From CAYZXL01 sp964482435 (GTDB lineage Bacteria; Auribacterota; JABMQX01): a stretch of DNA of 64,000 nucleotides. The position numbers were made by a program, and so were the translations under genes. Positions 18,384 through 28,112 of the stretch are shown in pieces. The stretch's first letter is position 1; each line of letters begins with the position of its first letter. The notes beneath the pieces were generated by a model. It made no database searches. It was not told the origin of the DNA and saw only the letters and a list, made by a program, of their open reading frames with translations. The stretch is taken from NCBI GenBank assembly GCA_964482435.1, contig CAYZXL010000004.1, positions 62,001 through 126,000 on the forward strand, written 5' to 3'.

Positions 18384-19703
18384 ATGGGCAAGAATAATCA
18401 GATGGACCGTCGTGAGTTCTTGAAGCGCACAGGCGCCGTTGCGGCGGGAGCTGTGGCATTTCCCTACCTTGTGAAGTCCTCCGCTCTTGGCGCGGAGGGG
18501 GCCGTGGCTCCCAGTAACAAGATCACCATGGGCGCCATCGGCGTGGGCGACATGGGAACCGGCGATTTGCGCGACTTCCTCGGCAGAAATGAGATCCGGA
18601 TGCTGGCGGTGTGCGACGTGGACACGGCGCTTCGCGAGAGGGCCAAAAACATCGTTGACAGCAAGTATGGCAACAAGGACTGCGCCGAGTACAAGGACTT
18701 CCGTGAAGTCATTGCGCGGAAGGATATTGATGCGGTCATGATTGCCACCCCCGACCACTGGCACTCTATCCCGGCGGTCATGGCGGCGAAAGCTGGCAAG
18801 GACATCCATTGCCAGAAGCCGCTGGCCTACACGATTGCCGAAGGCCGCGCGATGGTTGACACGGTGAAGAAATACAAGCGGGTGTGGTTGACCGGAAGTC
18901 AGCAGCGCTCCGACAGAAACTTCCGTTACGCGTGCGAATTAGCTCGCAACGGCTGCCTCGGCAAGATTCACACCGTCGAGGTTGGTCTCCCGAACACGAA
19001 CAGCGTCCGCGGGGGAAGCATTGAGCCATCTGACCCCCCGGAGGGATTCGATTACGAAATGTGGCTCGGGCCGGCGCCGTGGGCTCCATACACCCCAACC
19101 CGCTGCCACTGGAACTTTCGCTGGATCAAGGACTACTCCGGCGGCCAGATAACCGACTGGGCAGGCCATCATTGCGACATCGCCCAGTGGGGCATGAACA
19201 CCGAGCACACCGGCCCAGTCGAGATTGAGGGCAAGGGAGTCTGGCCGAAGCACCTTCTTTTCAATACCGTCGAGAACTGGCGGTTCGTCTGCAAGTACAA
19301 AGAGGGATTTACGATGGTTGTGGCCGGCTCCTTCCCGAACGGCCTCAAGTTCATCGGAGACAAAGGCTGGGTGTTCGTGACTCGCGGCTCCATTGACAGC
19401 GAGCCGAAAGCTCTCTTGAAAACCGAGTTCGGCCCCAATGACATTCACCTCTACAAGAGCGACGACCACAAGGCGAGCTTCGTCGAGTGCGTTAAGACCC
19501 GTAAGGAAACCGTCGCGCCGATTGAGGTGGCTCATCGGTCCATCAGCGTCGGGCACCTCGGCGTCATTGCCATCATGCTCGAACGAAAACTTTACTGGGA
19601 CCCCGAAAAGGAGCGGTTCATCAACGACCCGGGCGCCGACGACCTCCTCTCGAGACAAATGCGCGGAATCTGGCAGAAGGAATTCCTCGACGGCATTGCG
19701 TGA
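18384..19703 (+). CDS. Tat-exported Gfo/Idh/MocA-family oxidoreductase
   Basis: NAD(P)-dependent oxidoreductase, probably acting on a sugar or inositol-like substrate in the periplasm. The N-terminus has a twin-arginine signal, MDRREFLKRTG, followed by the alanine-rich segment AVAAGAVAFPYL. The Rossmann fold shows GAIGVGDMGTGDL. The nucleotide/substrate motif is HCQKPLAYTI. The likely catalytic histidines lie in DWAGHHCDIAQW. AGAAGGG (18368-18374) is 9 bases before the ATG at 18384 and directly abuts an in-frame ATG at 18375. The spacing favours 18384, giving 439 residues. Secreted members like this are frequent in planctomycetes and relatives, often beside sugar-processing genes as here. The substrate cannot be named. 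Confidence 0.9.
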   Translation: MGKNNQMDRREFLKRTGAVAAGAVAFPYLVKSSALGAEGAVAPSNKITMGAIGVGDMGTGDLRDFLGRNEIRMLAVCDVDTALRERAKNIVDSKYGNKDCAEYKDFREVIARKDIDAVMIATPDHWHSIPAVMAAKAGKDIHCQKPLAYTIAEGRAMVDTVKKYKRVWLTGSQQRSDRNFRYACELARNGCLGKIHTVEVGLPNTNSVRGGSIEPSDPPEGFDYEMWLGPAPWAPYTPTRCHWNFRWIKDYSGGQITDWAGHHCDIAQWGMNTEHTGPVEIEGKGVWPKHLLFNTVENWRFVCKYKEGFTMVVAGSFPNGLKFIGDKGWVFVTRGSIDSEPKALLKTEFGPNDIHLYKSDDHKASFVECVKTRKETVAPIEVAHRSISVGHLGVIAIMLERKLYWDPEKERFINDPGADDLLSRQMRGIWQKEFLDGIA

Positions 19704-19876
19704 GCTGAGCAGTCGTCGAGCCCGAATCGCTGAACGTAGGAACAAGGGGGTTCCTGCTCCACAGGCGCCTTCGTCCCGGGTGACCCTTCGCGCCCCCTCG
19801 CTTTAGCCTTCGGGAGAAGGAGGACATTGCCGTTGCCACGTGAACGTTGCCCACAGTCCACCTTCAGGAGGATACC

Positions 19877-20080
19877 ATGAGGCGCACTTTCACGCTTGAG
19901 TATTGGGAAGACGATGGCTGGTACGTTGGGAGGCTGCGGGAGGTTCCGGGAGTCTTTAGTCAGGGGGAAACCGTCGAGGAACTCAAGGATAACATCGCGG
20001 ACGCATATGGAATGATGCGCCAAACATCGGAGCCCGCACACGCCGGCGCCAGGACAGTCGAACTCCAGGTGGACTTGTGA
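19877..20080 (+). CDS. HicB-like antitoxin-family protein (orphan)
   Basis: The 67-residue protein matches the HicB/UPF0150 fold: FTLEYWEDDGWYVGRL, VPGVFSQGETVEELKDNI and DAYGMM give the partial RNase H-like domain that binds HicA. The ATG at 19877 has AGGAGG 5 bases upstream; a longer frame from 19847 lacks this. No HicA toxin of about 60 residues with a dsRBD-like fold lies on either side, because the next gene begins 27 bases downstream and encodes a propeller. It is therefore an orphan HicB, possibly co-transcribed with the downstream exported proteins. A DNA-binding C-terminal domain is absent. Confidence 0.75.
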   Translation: MRRTFTLEYWEDDGWYVGRLREVPGVFSQGETVEELKDNIADAYGMMRQTSEPAHAGARTVELQVDL

Positions 20081-20106
20081 AACGCCCCGAGCTCATCGGA
20101 TGAAAC

Positions 20107-21537
20107 ATGCGCCGATTTGCGACAATAGTTTTCGGCCTTCTGCCTCTCGCGGCGTTCCCGGAGGACTGGCCTCAGCTCCAGAAGAATCCCGCCCACACCG
20201 GCTTCACCAGCGACGAGCCAAAGCCCCCCTACATCCTCAAGTGGATGTTTGAAATCAACGAGCCGACGCATACCGGAAGCCCGCCCATCGTCGCCGCAGG
20301 CAGGGTTTACCTCGGAACAAACTGGGGAAACCTCGTCGCGGTTGATCTGGAGTCGGGAAAGAAAGCGTGGAGTTACAAGGCGCGAGCGGCTATCTTCGGC
20401 ACGCCCGCTTTCGAGAACGGGGTTGTGTTTGCCAACTCGATGGACCATCGGTGCCATGCGGTCAGGGCAACCGACGGTTCTCGCCTCTGGACCTTTGAGA
20501 CGAGCGAAGGAATTTTGGCCGGTCCTGTCGTCGCCGACGGGAAGGTTTTCATCGCGGGGAGGGACGGCTTTGTATATGCGGTCGAGGCGGCGAGCAGCAA
20601 GCTGGTCTGGAAATCGCCCATCGGCGGACCGGTAATGGCGACGCCAGCTTACGACAACGGGGTGCTGTATGTCGGCGGCGGAGACGACCACGTCTACGCG
20701 CTTGATGGCAAAACCGGCAGCCAAATCTGGCGCTCGGCAAAGGTCCCTGGAATGGCAATTCGGGACTACTGGCTTGTGGCCTCCGGCGACACAGTTATCG
20801 TCTCCGCTCAGCAGGTCACCAGCCCTCACTCCTCACACCGCAACCTCGAGCAGGCATTGATGGCGCCGTTCCGCGAAAAGAACGACGGCAAGATGCTCGT
20901 TCAGGACGAGCTCCTGGAGCAGGTGAGGCAGTGGTACGTGGACCATCCGCACCAGAAGACCTTCCTGGTGCTCCACACGAAAGACGGCTTGGAGAAGTTT
21001 GTGGCCCCGATAATCCACGTTCAGGGCGGCGGCTGTGCAGGGCCTCTGCCTGCGATTGGCCCGGACGGACAGGCCTACGTGGTCTATTCCCTTGTTCGCG
21101 TGCTCGCTTCCGGCTGGGCGTTCGTCGGCAGGCTTGATTTGAGAACCGGCAACCTCGATCCCCTGATCAAAGACCGTTACTGGATAGACAAAAATGAATG
21201 GGAATGGCAGGCAAAACCCGGCACAAGGCTCGACCGCCACAGCGCCTTCGCCGTCGGATTCTGCGTGAGCGACCAATCCTGGGGCCTCACACTCGGCGGC
21301 GGAAAACTCTTCGCCGTGCGAGACCCCGGCTGGGCTTCTGGCGAAGGCGCTTATACCTACATTGACCTCCCAACCGGCAAAGACGCCTGGCTCGAAGGAG
21401 TAAACATGCGGGATATTTACCGCGGCGGGAGTTACGGCGGGGCGTTTCACGCGACAGCCTCGCCGATGGTTATCTCGGGCAAGTGCCTGATTCACAAAAC
21501 CGTGCGAAATCTCCTCTTCTGCCTCGAGGGCAACTGA
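20107..21537 (+). CDS. Secreted PQQ-type beta-propeller repeat protein
   Basis: The 476-residue protein has a short signal peptide (RFATIVFGLLPLAAFPEDWP) and then repeated blades of the PQQ/quinoprotein dehydrogenase type: GRVYLGTNWGNLVAVDLESG, GKVFIAGRDGFVYAVEA and GVLYVGGGDDHVYALDGKTG. The start DWPQLQKNPAHTG is a common entry to this family. No haem or calcium-site signature of a true alcohol dehydrogenase was seen, so it is more likely a structural or binding propeller than an enzyme. It lies 26 bases behind the orphan HicB and 48 bases before the 796-residue unknown, so the three may form one transcript. Confidence 0.8.
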   Translation: MRRFATIVFGLLPLAAFPEDWPQLQKNPAHTGFTSDEPKPPYILKWMFEINEPTHTGSPPIVAAGRVYLGTNWGNLVAVDLESGKKAWSYKARAAIFGTPAFENGVVFANSMDHRCHAVRATDGSRLWTFETSEGILAGPVVADGKVFIAGRDGFVYAVEAASSKLVWKSPIGGPVMATPAYDNGVLYVGGGDDHVYALDGKTGSQIWRSAKVPGMAIRDYWLVASGDTVIVSAQQVTSPHSSHRNLEQALMAPFREKNDGKMLVQDELLEQVRQWYVDHPHQKTFLVLHTKDGLEKFVAPIIHVQGGGCAGPLPAIGPDGQAYVVYSLVRVLASGWAFVGRLDLRTGNLDPLIKDRYWIDKNEWEWQAKPGTRLDRHSAFAVGFCVSDQSWGLTLGGGKLFAVRDPGWASGEGAYTYIDLPTGKDAWLEGVNMRDIYRGGSYGGAFHATASPMVISGKCLIHKTVRNLLFCLEGN

Positions 21538-21585
21538 GGCTGCACAACTCGCGCACATCCGAGAGACGCTCGCAAGGAACCTGAC

Positions 21586-23976
21586 ATGACGAGAAAAGGC
21601 TGGCTCAACGGACTCGCCGTTGCGGAAGCAATCCTTCTTATCTCCTTCGCCATCGCCCGATCCTATCCGTCGGAACAGGTCATCCCATCAGAGCTGGCGA
21701 AGGGGGCTTTTCGCGGGGAAGGCGGGTTCTCGTTTCGGGTCGAGTTTGCCGAGAGCGAGATACTTTTCAAACGAACCGTCCCCGACCTTCCATTCCGAGG
21801 AGAAGGAATGCCCGCATGGCAAGGCGAGTCGTACGTTCTTTTCCGGGTATCGTTCGGTCCGTCTGCCAGGCGCCTCAGCGTCGAGCAGAACTCCTGGGAC
21901 CACCAGATTGCCGCCTATGACGTTCAAGGCGGACGGGCGAGGGCAGTGTTAAGCCGCCTGACGCCAGCCGTCCTGATTGACACGCCGTCGTCGGAAATTG
22001 CGTTCGAGAACACAGGTCCCAGCTACCTCGCTTTTGTTTCTAATGGCAGGCTTGTTGCTGGTCATGCCACGGATGTCGGTAGCTCGATTCGACTCGACGA
22101 GCCGTGGGTTCTCGGCTGGTTCGGCAGCTTCTCCCCGTACCGGAACTACCCGAACGTCGCTGATCTGGATGACGAGCACCTCGGAGCCGACAAGGTGTCC
22201 CTGGGTAAAAGGCGACCCGTGAGGCTCGACCATCCTCTTCTTTTTCGTCTGGAACACTCCCCCGAAGCGATTCGAGCGTCTGCGGAAGGCATTGCCTTCC
22301 AATTTGCCGAAAGAGCCGGCAAGATTGCCATTATGCCCCTGTTCGGCGGGAGAGCCTTTGAGCCGGCAGAAGCCGACAAGTGGGCTCAAAGCTTCCCGAC
22401 CGAGGTCCTCCGTCAGTGCCGTCTCTGGTCAGGAAAACTGCGAGATTATCCGCTGTCTGTCAGAGAGACCTATCGCGTTGATACGGACAGCGGCGTCCTT
22501 ACCGTTCGGCAGGAGTTCAACTGGGAATCGTTCGAGGACGACTGGAAAACGCCACAGATCAAGGCAGCGCCGGTCCCTCCAATGCTCGCGCTGGCTCTTG
22601 GTGGAAATGTGCCGGTGACCTTTCATCGAGGCGCTGAGAAAGTCCGGCCTGTTGACTACAATCTCATGGACACACCCGGCAAGACCATGGCGATAGAGGG
22701 AGCGGACGTTTACGAGTACCACATAGAAGGCCTCGGAGAATACCTCTTCTCCAAACGGAAGACCGCCCCACTGTCGAAAGAAACCGAACCTCTCCGCGCA
22801 AAGCTCGAAAACCACATTCGCCAGATGATAGATGCTGGACACCTCGCCCCATTATTCTATGTCTATGGAAAAGTAGCGGGAGCGGCTCCCGCTTACTTCT
22901 ACTGGTCAAGCTCCCCGGACCTGGCAAAGGCGATGATGGCGGCGTACCCATACCTCTCCGAGGAGCTACAGTCGCGGGTGAAAGAATATCTGCTCAACGA
23001 ATGGAAGATCAATCCTCCTTTCCAGGTGAGCACCGCAAAATACCTGGACGGCGCCAACCGGGCGCCCTACGAAGTTCCCTGGCAGGACCTCAAGCAGAAG
23101 GTTATTCGAGGTGACAGAGAATGGGACAGTCTGACTCCCGCCTTCAACCGCGAGAAAGCCCTGCGGGAGTCTCGCTTCTTCGGCGATTTATATGGCGTCC
23201 ATGCCTACATGGACCTCACCGGCGAAGAGCCCGATGCCGCAGCGCTCAAGGCACAGATCAACAAGCTTCTCAGTCAACTCCTCCCTCTTCATGATTGGGC
23301 ATTGTGCGGGCCTGTGAAGCCGCCGACGAGGTGGTTTGCATTCTTCGATTCGTATGCCTATTACCGGCGAAACGACCAATCCACGTACAATAGCCGGCTG
23401 GCGGGGGCGATCGGGCTGGTGCGCCTTGCTCGAGAGTTCGGCTGGAAAGAGGAAGAAGCGCTCGGCTGGTATCTCTTCGGCAAACTCGCCATGGCGCGAG
23501 TCGGTCAGGCGAGATACACCGCCGAGCTTCACCGCATGGGCTTAGTTCGCGGAGACGAGAAGGACGATTGGCGAACACTCGTCCACATTGACCGGGAGTG
23601 TGCGATTATCCTTCGAGGCTCAGTTTTCTCCGTCATCCGCGAAGACCAGGAGATACCGCCCTTCATTGACCTCGTTGAAGAAGTTGGGCGGATACTCGCC
23701 AAGCACGCCCGTGAAGAGTGCAGGATTTACCTCGACAACCTCGACGAGTCAATGCCCCTGTGGTACGTCAGCGAGGCCCCTAAACAGTCCGCCAGCGAGC
23801 AGCGCCTTTGCCCCCTCCAGCACAAAAGCGGCAACGTCCTCGCCCAGTACTGGATTCTCGGCAAAACGCACGAAGAGTTCGGCCTCTACGTTGACACAAC
23901 TCGGTTCAAAGGCGACTTTTTCTTCATTGAAAACCTCTCGGCCCTGATTGACAGCTATTCCCGCAAGATGGACTGA
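21586..23976 (+). CDS. Exported protein of unknown function, possibly six-hairpin-glycosidase-like
   Basis: I do not recognise this 796-residue family. The N-terminus is a probable signal peptide or anchor (GLAVAEAILLISFAIA). The first half (residues about 30-380) looks beta-rich. The second half (about 400-796) is helical and aromatic-rich, with stretches such as PAYFYWSSSPDLAKAM, LYGVHAYMDLTGE and RLAGAIGLVRLAREFGW. A beta-sandwich followed by an alpha-helical toroid is the layout of GH-type six-hairpin enzymes and polysaccharide lyases, so a carbohydrate-active role is possible. I saw no catalytic signature that settles it. AAGGAA precedes the ATG. It lies directly downstream of the PQQ propeller. 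Confidence 0.6.
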   Translation: MTRKGWLNGLAVAEAILLISFAIARSYPSEQVIPSELAKGAFRGEGGFSFRVEFAESEILFKRTVPDLPFRGEGMPAWQGESYVLFRVSFGPSARRLSVEQNSWDHQIAAYDVQGGRARAVLSRLTPAVLIDTPSSEIAFENTGPSYLAFVSNGRLVAGHATDVGSSIRLDEPWVLGWFGSFSPYRNYPNVADLDDEHLGADKVSLGKRRPVRLDHPLLFRLEHSPEAIRASAEGIAFQFAERAGKIAIMPLFGGRAFEPAEADKWAQSFPTEVLRQCRLWSGKLRDYPLSVRETYRVDTDSGVLTVRQEFNWESFEDDWKTPQIKAAPVPPMLALALGGNVPVTFHRGAEKVRPVDYNLMDTPGKTMAIEGADVYEYHIEGLGEYLFSKRKTAPLSKETEPLRAKLENHIRQMIDAGHLAPLFYVYGKVAGAAPAYFYWSSSPDLAKAMMAAYPYLSEELQSRVKEYLLNEWKINPPFQVSTAKYLDGANRAPYEVPWQDLKQKVIRGDREWDSLTPAFNREKALRESRFFGDLYGVHAYMDLTGEEPDAAALKAQINKLLSQLLPLHDWALCGPVKPPTRWFAFFDSYAYYRRNDQSTYNSRLAGAIGLVRLAREFGWKEEEALGWYLFGKLAMARVGQARYTAELHRMGLVRGDEKDDWRTLVHIDRECAIILRGSVFSVIREDQEIPPFIDLVEEVGRILAKHAREECRIYLDNLDESMPLWYVSEAPKQSASEQRLCPLQHKSGNVLAQYWILGKTHEEFGLYVDTTRFKGDFFFIENLSALIDSYSRKMD

Positions 23977-24120
23977 CGGGCCCGCTGGCATCGCGGCCGA
24001 GGTCCGCGCAGCTTCTTCCGCACAAAAAGGAGCCGACAGCCCGCTTCCACGCGCGCTTCTGGGTCGTCGTTGACCTTCGCCAGCCGGCACTGAGGGGCTG
24101 CTCGCTGCGCAAATTCCACC

Positions 24121-24149
24121 TTGCCTCGGCGAAATCTGTGGGCTATATT
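24121..24149 (+). promoter_or_regulatory. Promoter of the beta-helix gene
   Basis: TTGCCT (24121-24126), a 17-base spacer and TATATT (24144-24149) form a good sigma70-type promoter about 77 bases before the ATG at 24226. Confidence 0.55.
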
Positions 24150-24225
24150 ATTTGAGTGGCCTTCTTCGGGCGAGCCAAATGGCAGGTGCGTCCCTGCGCC
24201 GAAATGCCGATCATGAGGGGCTATC

Positions 24226-27200
24226 ATGAAAACGCGAATGGTAACGGTCCTCGTCCCCATGCTGATGCTGAGCGTCTCTTCGTGTCTCTGCGACACCCAC
24301 TATGTCTCCACCTCCGGTTCAAATCAGTATCCGTACACAACCCCGGAATCCGCTGCCTTGAAAATCCAGGAGGCCGTTGACGCCGCCGAACCGGGCGACA
24401 CCGTAAGAGTCGCGCAGGGAGAGTATAAAGAGGAGGTCAAGATAAAACCGTCCCTGAAGCTCGTCGGCGACGGATGGGATTCCACGAGCATTGTCCCTTC
24501 CAATCCCCAGAGCGATATCGTCGTTTCGATGTCAGAGAGCAGCACACTTTCAGGATTCACCATTGCGGGCGGCGGCAGGGCTGTCTGCCAGACGGCGCCT
24601 AACGCCAAATCCTGGGAAATAAGAGCCTGCCGCGTCATCAACGCCAAGTGGGCGGGGATAGTGATGCAGGGAGAGGGCGCCGTCGTTGCCTGCATCCTTT
24701 GCGCTAATGGTTGGGGAGTCTGCCTCACTGAGGAAGCCAGGGCAACCCTCCGCGAGACGACTTTCCTGAAGAACTCTGAATACGCGATTGATTTCCTGGG
24801 GTGGGGGACCTTGTCGCTTGAGCACTGCACGATCTCAGGAAACGGCGGCGCATTCGGATTCTCGAACGGGATGACCCGCGAAGTGACCGTGACCGATAGC
24901 ATCCTCTGCGGAAACGTTGACGACAGCCTCGACAAACTCACTCCCTGGTGGGGGCGAGGCACGGTCAACGCGAGGCATTCGGTGGTCAACGACCCGACTC
25001 TTGACGGCGTTGATGGCAACCGTTACGTTGACCCGGGCTTCGTAGGATATGGGGCGTTCAACGACAGCGACAATCCTATCCACGTGGACGCCAATTTCTT
25101 CGCGGACGGCGATGGTAGCGCCGACAGGCCGTTCTCCCGGATATCTTCCGCCCTCGCTCTCTATGATTACGAACTGGGGCTTCAATCCCCATGCATGGCC
25201 ACCGCCAGCGACGGGACAAACATCGGCGCCTTACCCGATTTCGTCCCCTCTCGAGCATCCGGCAGCCCAACCGTCCTCATAAAGGCCGCGAAGGGCAGTT
25301 ATCCGGAGTACGACCTTCGCTTGATGCATCGTGAGCACGTGAAAGGCGAAGGCGCGGCCACCTGCCTCGAGCCGCCGCCAAGTTGGCACTGCAGCCTCTT
25401 CGATACCACCTGCTTTCGCCTCGGCAACGGAGCCATCGTGGAAGGAGTTGCCGTAATCGGCGCCTGTGCGGCATTTGAGCTGGACCACTCCTCGCCGACA
25501 ATTCGTGACTGCCTGATTTACGATTGTGGCTGTGGCTTCTTCTGCTACGGGTCGCGTGGAGACATCTCGCGCTGTCACATGCGCAACTCTGGCATCGTAT
25601 GGGCCGACTCAGCCGACACCGTAACGAACTGCACCATCGTCGAGTCCCTGTACGAGGGGCTCTCCGCCTGGGGACCGTGCGAGGCTCATATTTCCGACTC
25701 CATCCTCTGGTACAACCGAAAGGATTTCCTTAACGTCGAGGCTTCAAATATTGATCACTGCAACAGCGAGGACCCAATGTTCGCGGGACAGAACGGCAAC
25801 ATTTCCGCTGACCCGCTTTTCGTCGGCTGGGGCGGCTGTGTGCGCGAAGAGCCCATGCTCTTCATAGACGCTGCTGCGCCTGAAGGAGGGGACGGAACGC
25901 GCCCGCGCCCCTTCAAAAGCATCTCTGAAGCTCTCGCGTCCGTCCCGCCGTATGACTACCGCCTCAGCGCCTCTTCCCCTTGCCTTACCGCGGGGAGCTC
26001 AGGTGCGGCCATCGGTGCCTTTCCGGACCAGGCCCCAACGGAGTCGCCCGTTCGCCACTTAGTCCTCAGCCTCGCGCCAGGAGAGTACGCGGAAAGCTCC
26101 GAGATAACGTTGCAGGTCGAAACAAGCCTCGTCGGGGCGGGCAAGGACGCCTCGATTGTGCGCTTGGCGGCCATCCGCCCAGGCTTGTACGGTACGGTCG
26201 AGGACCTTGGAGTCTGTCAAGCTGCCGCAGGCATTGTCTGTCCCCCTAATTGGCGGGGCGAAATCGGGAGGTGCAGGATCGCATTTTGCGAGGACGGCGG
26301 CGTCGAAATGGACGGGGGAGCGACGATAACCGACTCCGAGATCGTCAACTGCGGCTGGGGAGTGGCAGGCGAGGGTGACATTATCAACTGCCTCGTTGCC
26401 AACAACCTCAGCGACGGCATACACGTAGGATACCTCACTACCGGACTCGTTGAGCGTTGCACGATAACAGGCAACGGGGGCGACGGGATTTCGTGTATGG
26501 ACAGTCAGGCGACCATTCGAGGTTGCCGCATCTCCGGCAACAAAGGTTCGGGGATTGGCACCCTGGAAGCGACCGTGACCGTCGAAGACTGCATCATTTA
26601 TGGTAATGACTGCGGAATAGACTTCTCCGACAGTAACCCATCCCTGATTAGCAACTGCTTGGTCTTCGGACATATTGGCGCGCCGCGCCGAACCGATCAG
26701 GACCAGCGCTGTGGCACGGGCATCCGGGGCTCCTGGGCGGGACACCGGATTATCAACTGCACCGTCTCATATAACTCCTGCGGCATTTCTGCCGGTGGGG
26801 AATTGGTCAACTGCATCGTCCAGGGAAACTACGATTTCAACATAACCCCGACGGGCCACGGCCTGTCCGTAACCTGCTCCAATGTTGGCGGGTGGAGCGT
26901 CGGGTCCGGAAACATTGATGCTGACCCCCGATTCGTGAACCCCGGGAATGGCGACTTTCGTCTCCTGCCCGATTCCCCCTGTATTGACGCGGGGATAGTG
27001 GCGGAATCCATGCCGCCCCAAGACCTTGCCGGAATGCACCGTGTAATGTTCGGCGGAAAGGAACTGCGCCCGGACATGGGGGCTTTCGAATACTACATCA
27101 ACGAGCTCGCTTCCGTGGCAAACGGCCAGGCGATGATTCTGACCTGGAACTCTCTGTCCGACAAAACTTACTCTGTCCTTTACTCCGAAGACGCTGTAAG

Positions 27201-27336
27201 ATGGTTCACGGCCGAAACGGGGATTGTCTCCTGGGGCAATACGACGACCTGCTGGATAAACTCGCCGTTCTCCGGGCCGCAGCCTCCGCCCGGGCAAGTA
27301 CGCAGGAGGTACTACAGGATTGTGGAAGAGCAATGA
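24226..27336 (+). CDS. Secreted right-handed beta-helix (pectate-lyase-fold) repeat protein
   Basis: The 1036-residue protein starts with a signal peptide (MKTRMVTVLVPMLMLSVSSC); LSVSSC may be a lipobox. It continues with THYVSTSGSNQYPYTTPESA and IQEAVDAAEPGDTVRVAQGEY, the usual entry to DUF1565/parallel beta-helix proteins. Many short coils follow (for example CTITGNGGDGISCMDSQATI and CRISGNKGSGIGT). Two long internal sections, about residues 270-345 and 540-600, repeat the pattern GDGS/GDGT-RPF-I-S-AL, suggesting duplication. The last 75 residues (MILTWNSLSDKTYSVLYSED to RRYYRIVEEQ) form a small beta module also seen in two other proteins here. Substrate binding or cleavage is unproven. Confidence 0.82.
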   Translation: MKTRMVTVLVPMLMLSVSSCLCDTHYVSTSGSNQYPYTTPESAALKIQEAVDAAEPGDTVRVAQGEYKEEVKIKPSLKLVGDGWDSTSIVPSNPQSDIVVSMSESSTLSGFTIAGGGRAVCQTAPNAKSWEIRACRVINAKWAGIVMQGEGAVVACILCANGWGVCLTEEARATLRETTFLKNSEYAIDFLGWGTLSLEHCTISGNGGAFGFSNGMTREVTVTDSILCGNVDDSLDKLTPWWGRGTVNARHSVVNDPTLDGVDGNRYVDPGFVGYGAFNDSDNPIHVDANFFADGDGSADRPFSRISSALALYDYELGLQSPCMATASDGTNIGALPDFVPSRASGSPTVLIKAAKGSYPEYDLRLMHREHVKGEGAATCLEPPPSWHCSLFDTTCFRLGNGAIVEGVAVIGACAAFELDHSSPTIRDCLIYDCGCGFFCYGSRGDISRCHMRNSGIVWADSADTVTNCTIVESLYEGLSAWGPCEAHISDSILWYNRKDFLNVEASNIDHCNSEDPMFAGQNGNISADPLFVGWGGCVREEPMLFIDAAAPEGGDGTRPRPFKSISEALASVPPYDYRLSASSPCLTAGSSGAAIGAFPDQAPTESPVRHLVLSLAPGEYAESSEITLQVETSLVGAGKDASIVRLAAIRPGLYGTVEDLGVCQAAAGIVCPPNWRGEIGRCRIAFCEDGGVEMDGGATITDSEIVNCGWGVAGEGDIINCLVANNLSDGIHVGYLTTGLVERCTITGNGGDGISCMDSQATIRGCRISGNKGSGIGTLEATVTVEDCIIYGNDCGIDFSDSNPSLISNCLVFGHIGAPRRTDQDQRCGTGIRGSWAGHRIINCTVSYNSCGISAGGELVNCIVQGNYDFNITPTGHGLSVTCSNVGGWSVGSGNIDADPRFVNPGNGDFRLLPDSPCIDAGIVAESMPPQDLAGMHRVMFGGKELRPDMGAFEYYINELASVANGQAMILTWNSLSDKTYSVLYSEDAVRWFTAETGIVSWGNTTTCWINSPFSGPQPPPGQVRRRYYRIVEEQ

Positions 27337-27426
27337 CACAAAAGTCAGAATCCTGCCGGAGGACACCTCAGTCTTGCAGAGCGCGATGTCGCGCGGGGCC
27401 CGACAACTTTTCTGCGCAAAGAACGA

Positions 27427-27457
27427 GCCGACCTTCTGCTTTTCCGCAGAGGTCGGC
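27427..27457. terminator. Hairpin between convergent genes
   Basis: GCCGACCTTCTGC (27427-27439) pairs with GCAGAGGTCGGC (27446-27457) with a single bulged base and a TTTTCC loop. It lies between the convergent beta-helix and PEP-CTERM genes and could serve both strands, although no strong T-run follows on either. Confidence 0.55.
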
Positions 27458-27518
27458 CGTTCGTCGCTATTCGGTCGGTTCCGGCAAGGGGGTACGAGCG
27501 AAACCGCTTGTTATGGCG

Positions 27519-28112
27519 TCACGTCCGTATCTTTCTTCGGCGTGACCGAGCCCACACCGCCAGCCCCGGCAACCCGGACCCAAACAGCATCAATGTGGAA
27601 GCCTCCGGAACAGGCTCGTAGGTAATTCTAAGGGTGGACTCCTCAACCATGAAATCTCCGAACAGCGACGTTACTCCAACCTGGTAGCTTCCGTCTTCCA
27701 GGTACGAAGCAGTTATTCCGCACACATACGCGCCCGTGTTGATTTCTCCGTAGAGCAGCGGCCCGCCCGGCTCAAACCAGTCTTCAGCAGCAATAATCCC
27801 CCACTCCTGTGCTTCTGTGTCGTCCTCGTCATCCTTGATAAGGATTGAGAAACTCCCGCTGATAACCTTCGCCAGCGGCGGGTCAAACGCGAACTTATGC
27901 GTCCAGTCCAACTGGTCCGACCCGTATTCCAGCCACTTGACGGACTGCCCGCCCCAGGCGTCGAGAGTGTCAGGCGGAGTCGCTGGGTCACACGTGAATC
28001 CATCGTCGCTGAAAAAAATGGAATCCGTTATAGTGGTCGGAACAGCCCATCCAACGGCGGCGAAAAACAGACTCATCACCGCTGCCGCAAAACATGGCAG
28101 AAGTCTCGTCAT
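27519..28112 (-). CDS. PEP-CTERM sorting-domain protein
   Basis: The 197-residue exported protein has a signal peptide (TRLLPCFAAAVMSLFFAAVG-type) and a C-terminal sorting tail with VPEASTLMLFGSGLPGLAVW followed by RSRRRK: a PEP-like motif (PEA), a hydrophobic helix and a basic end. Such tails are recognised by exosortase in bacteria that also make exopolysaccharide. I chose the ATG at 28112 because GGGAGGT lies just upstream and the signal peptide then begins at once. The frame is open back to 28190 without further support. The body has no recognised domain. No exosortase gene is in the window. Confidence 0.8.
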   Translation of the reverse strand: MTRLLPCFAAAVMSLFFAAVGWAVPTTITDSIFFSDDGFTCDPATPPDTLDAWGGQSVKWLEYGSDQLDWTHKFAFDPPLAKVISGSFSILIKDDEDDTEAQEWGIIAAEDWFEPGGPLLYGEINTGAYVCGITASYLEDGSYQVGVTSLFGDFMVEESTLRITYEPVPEASTLMLFGSGLPGLAVWARSRRRKIRT

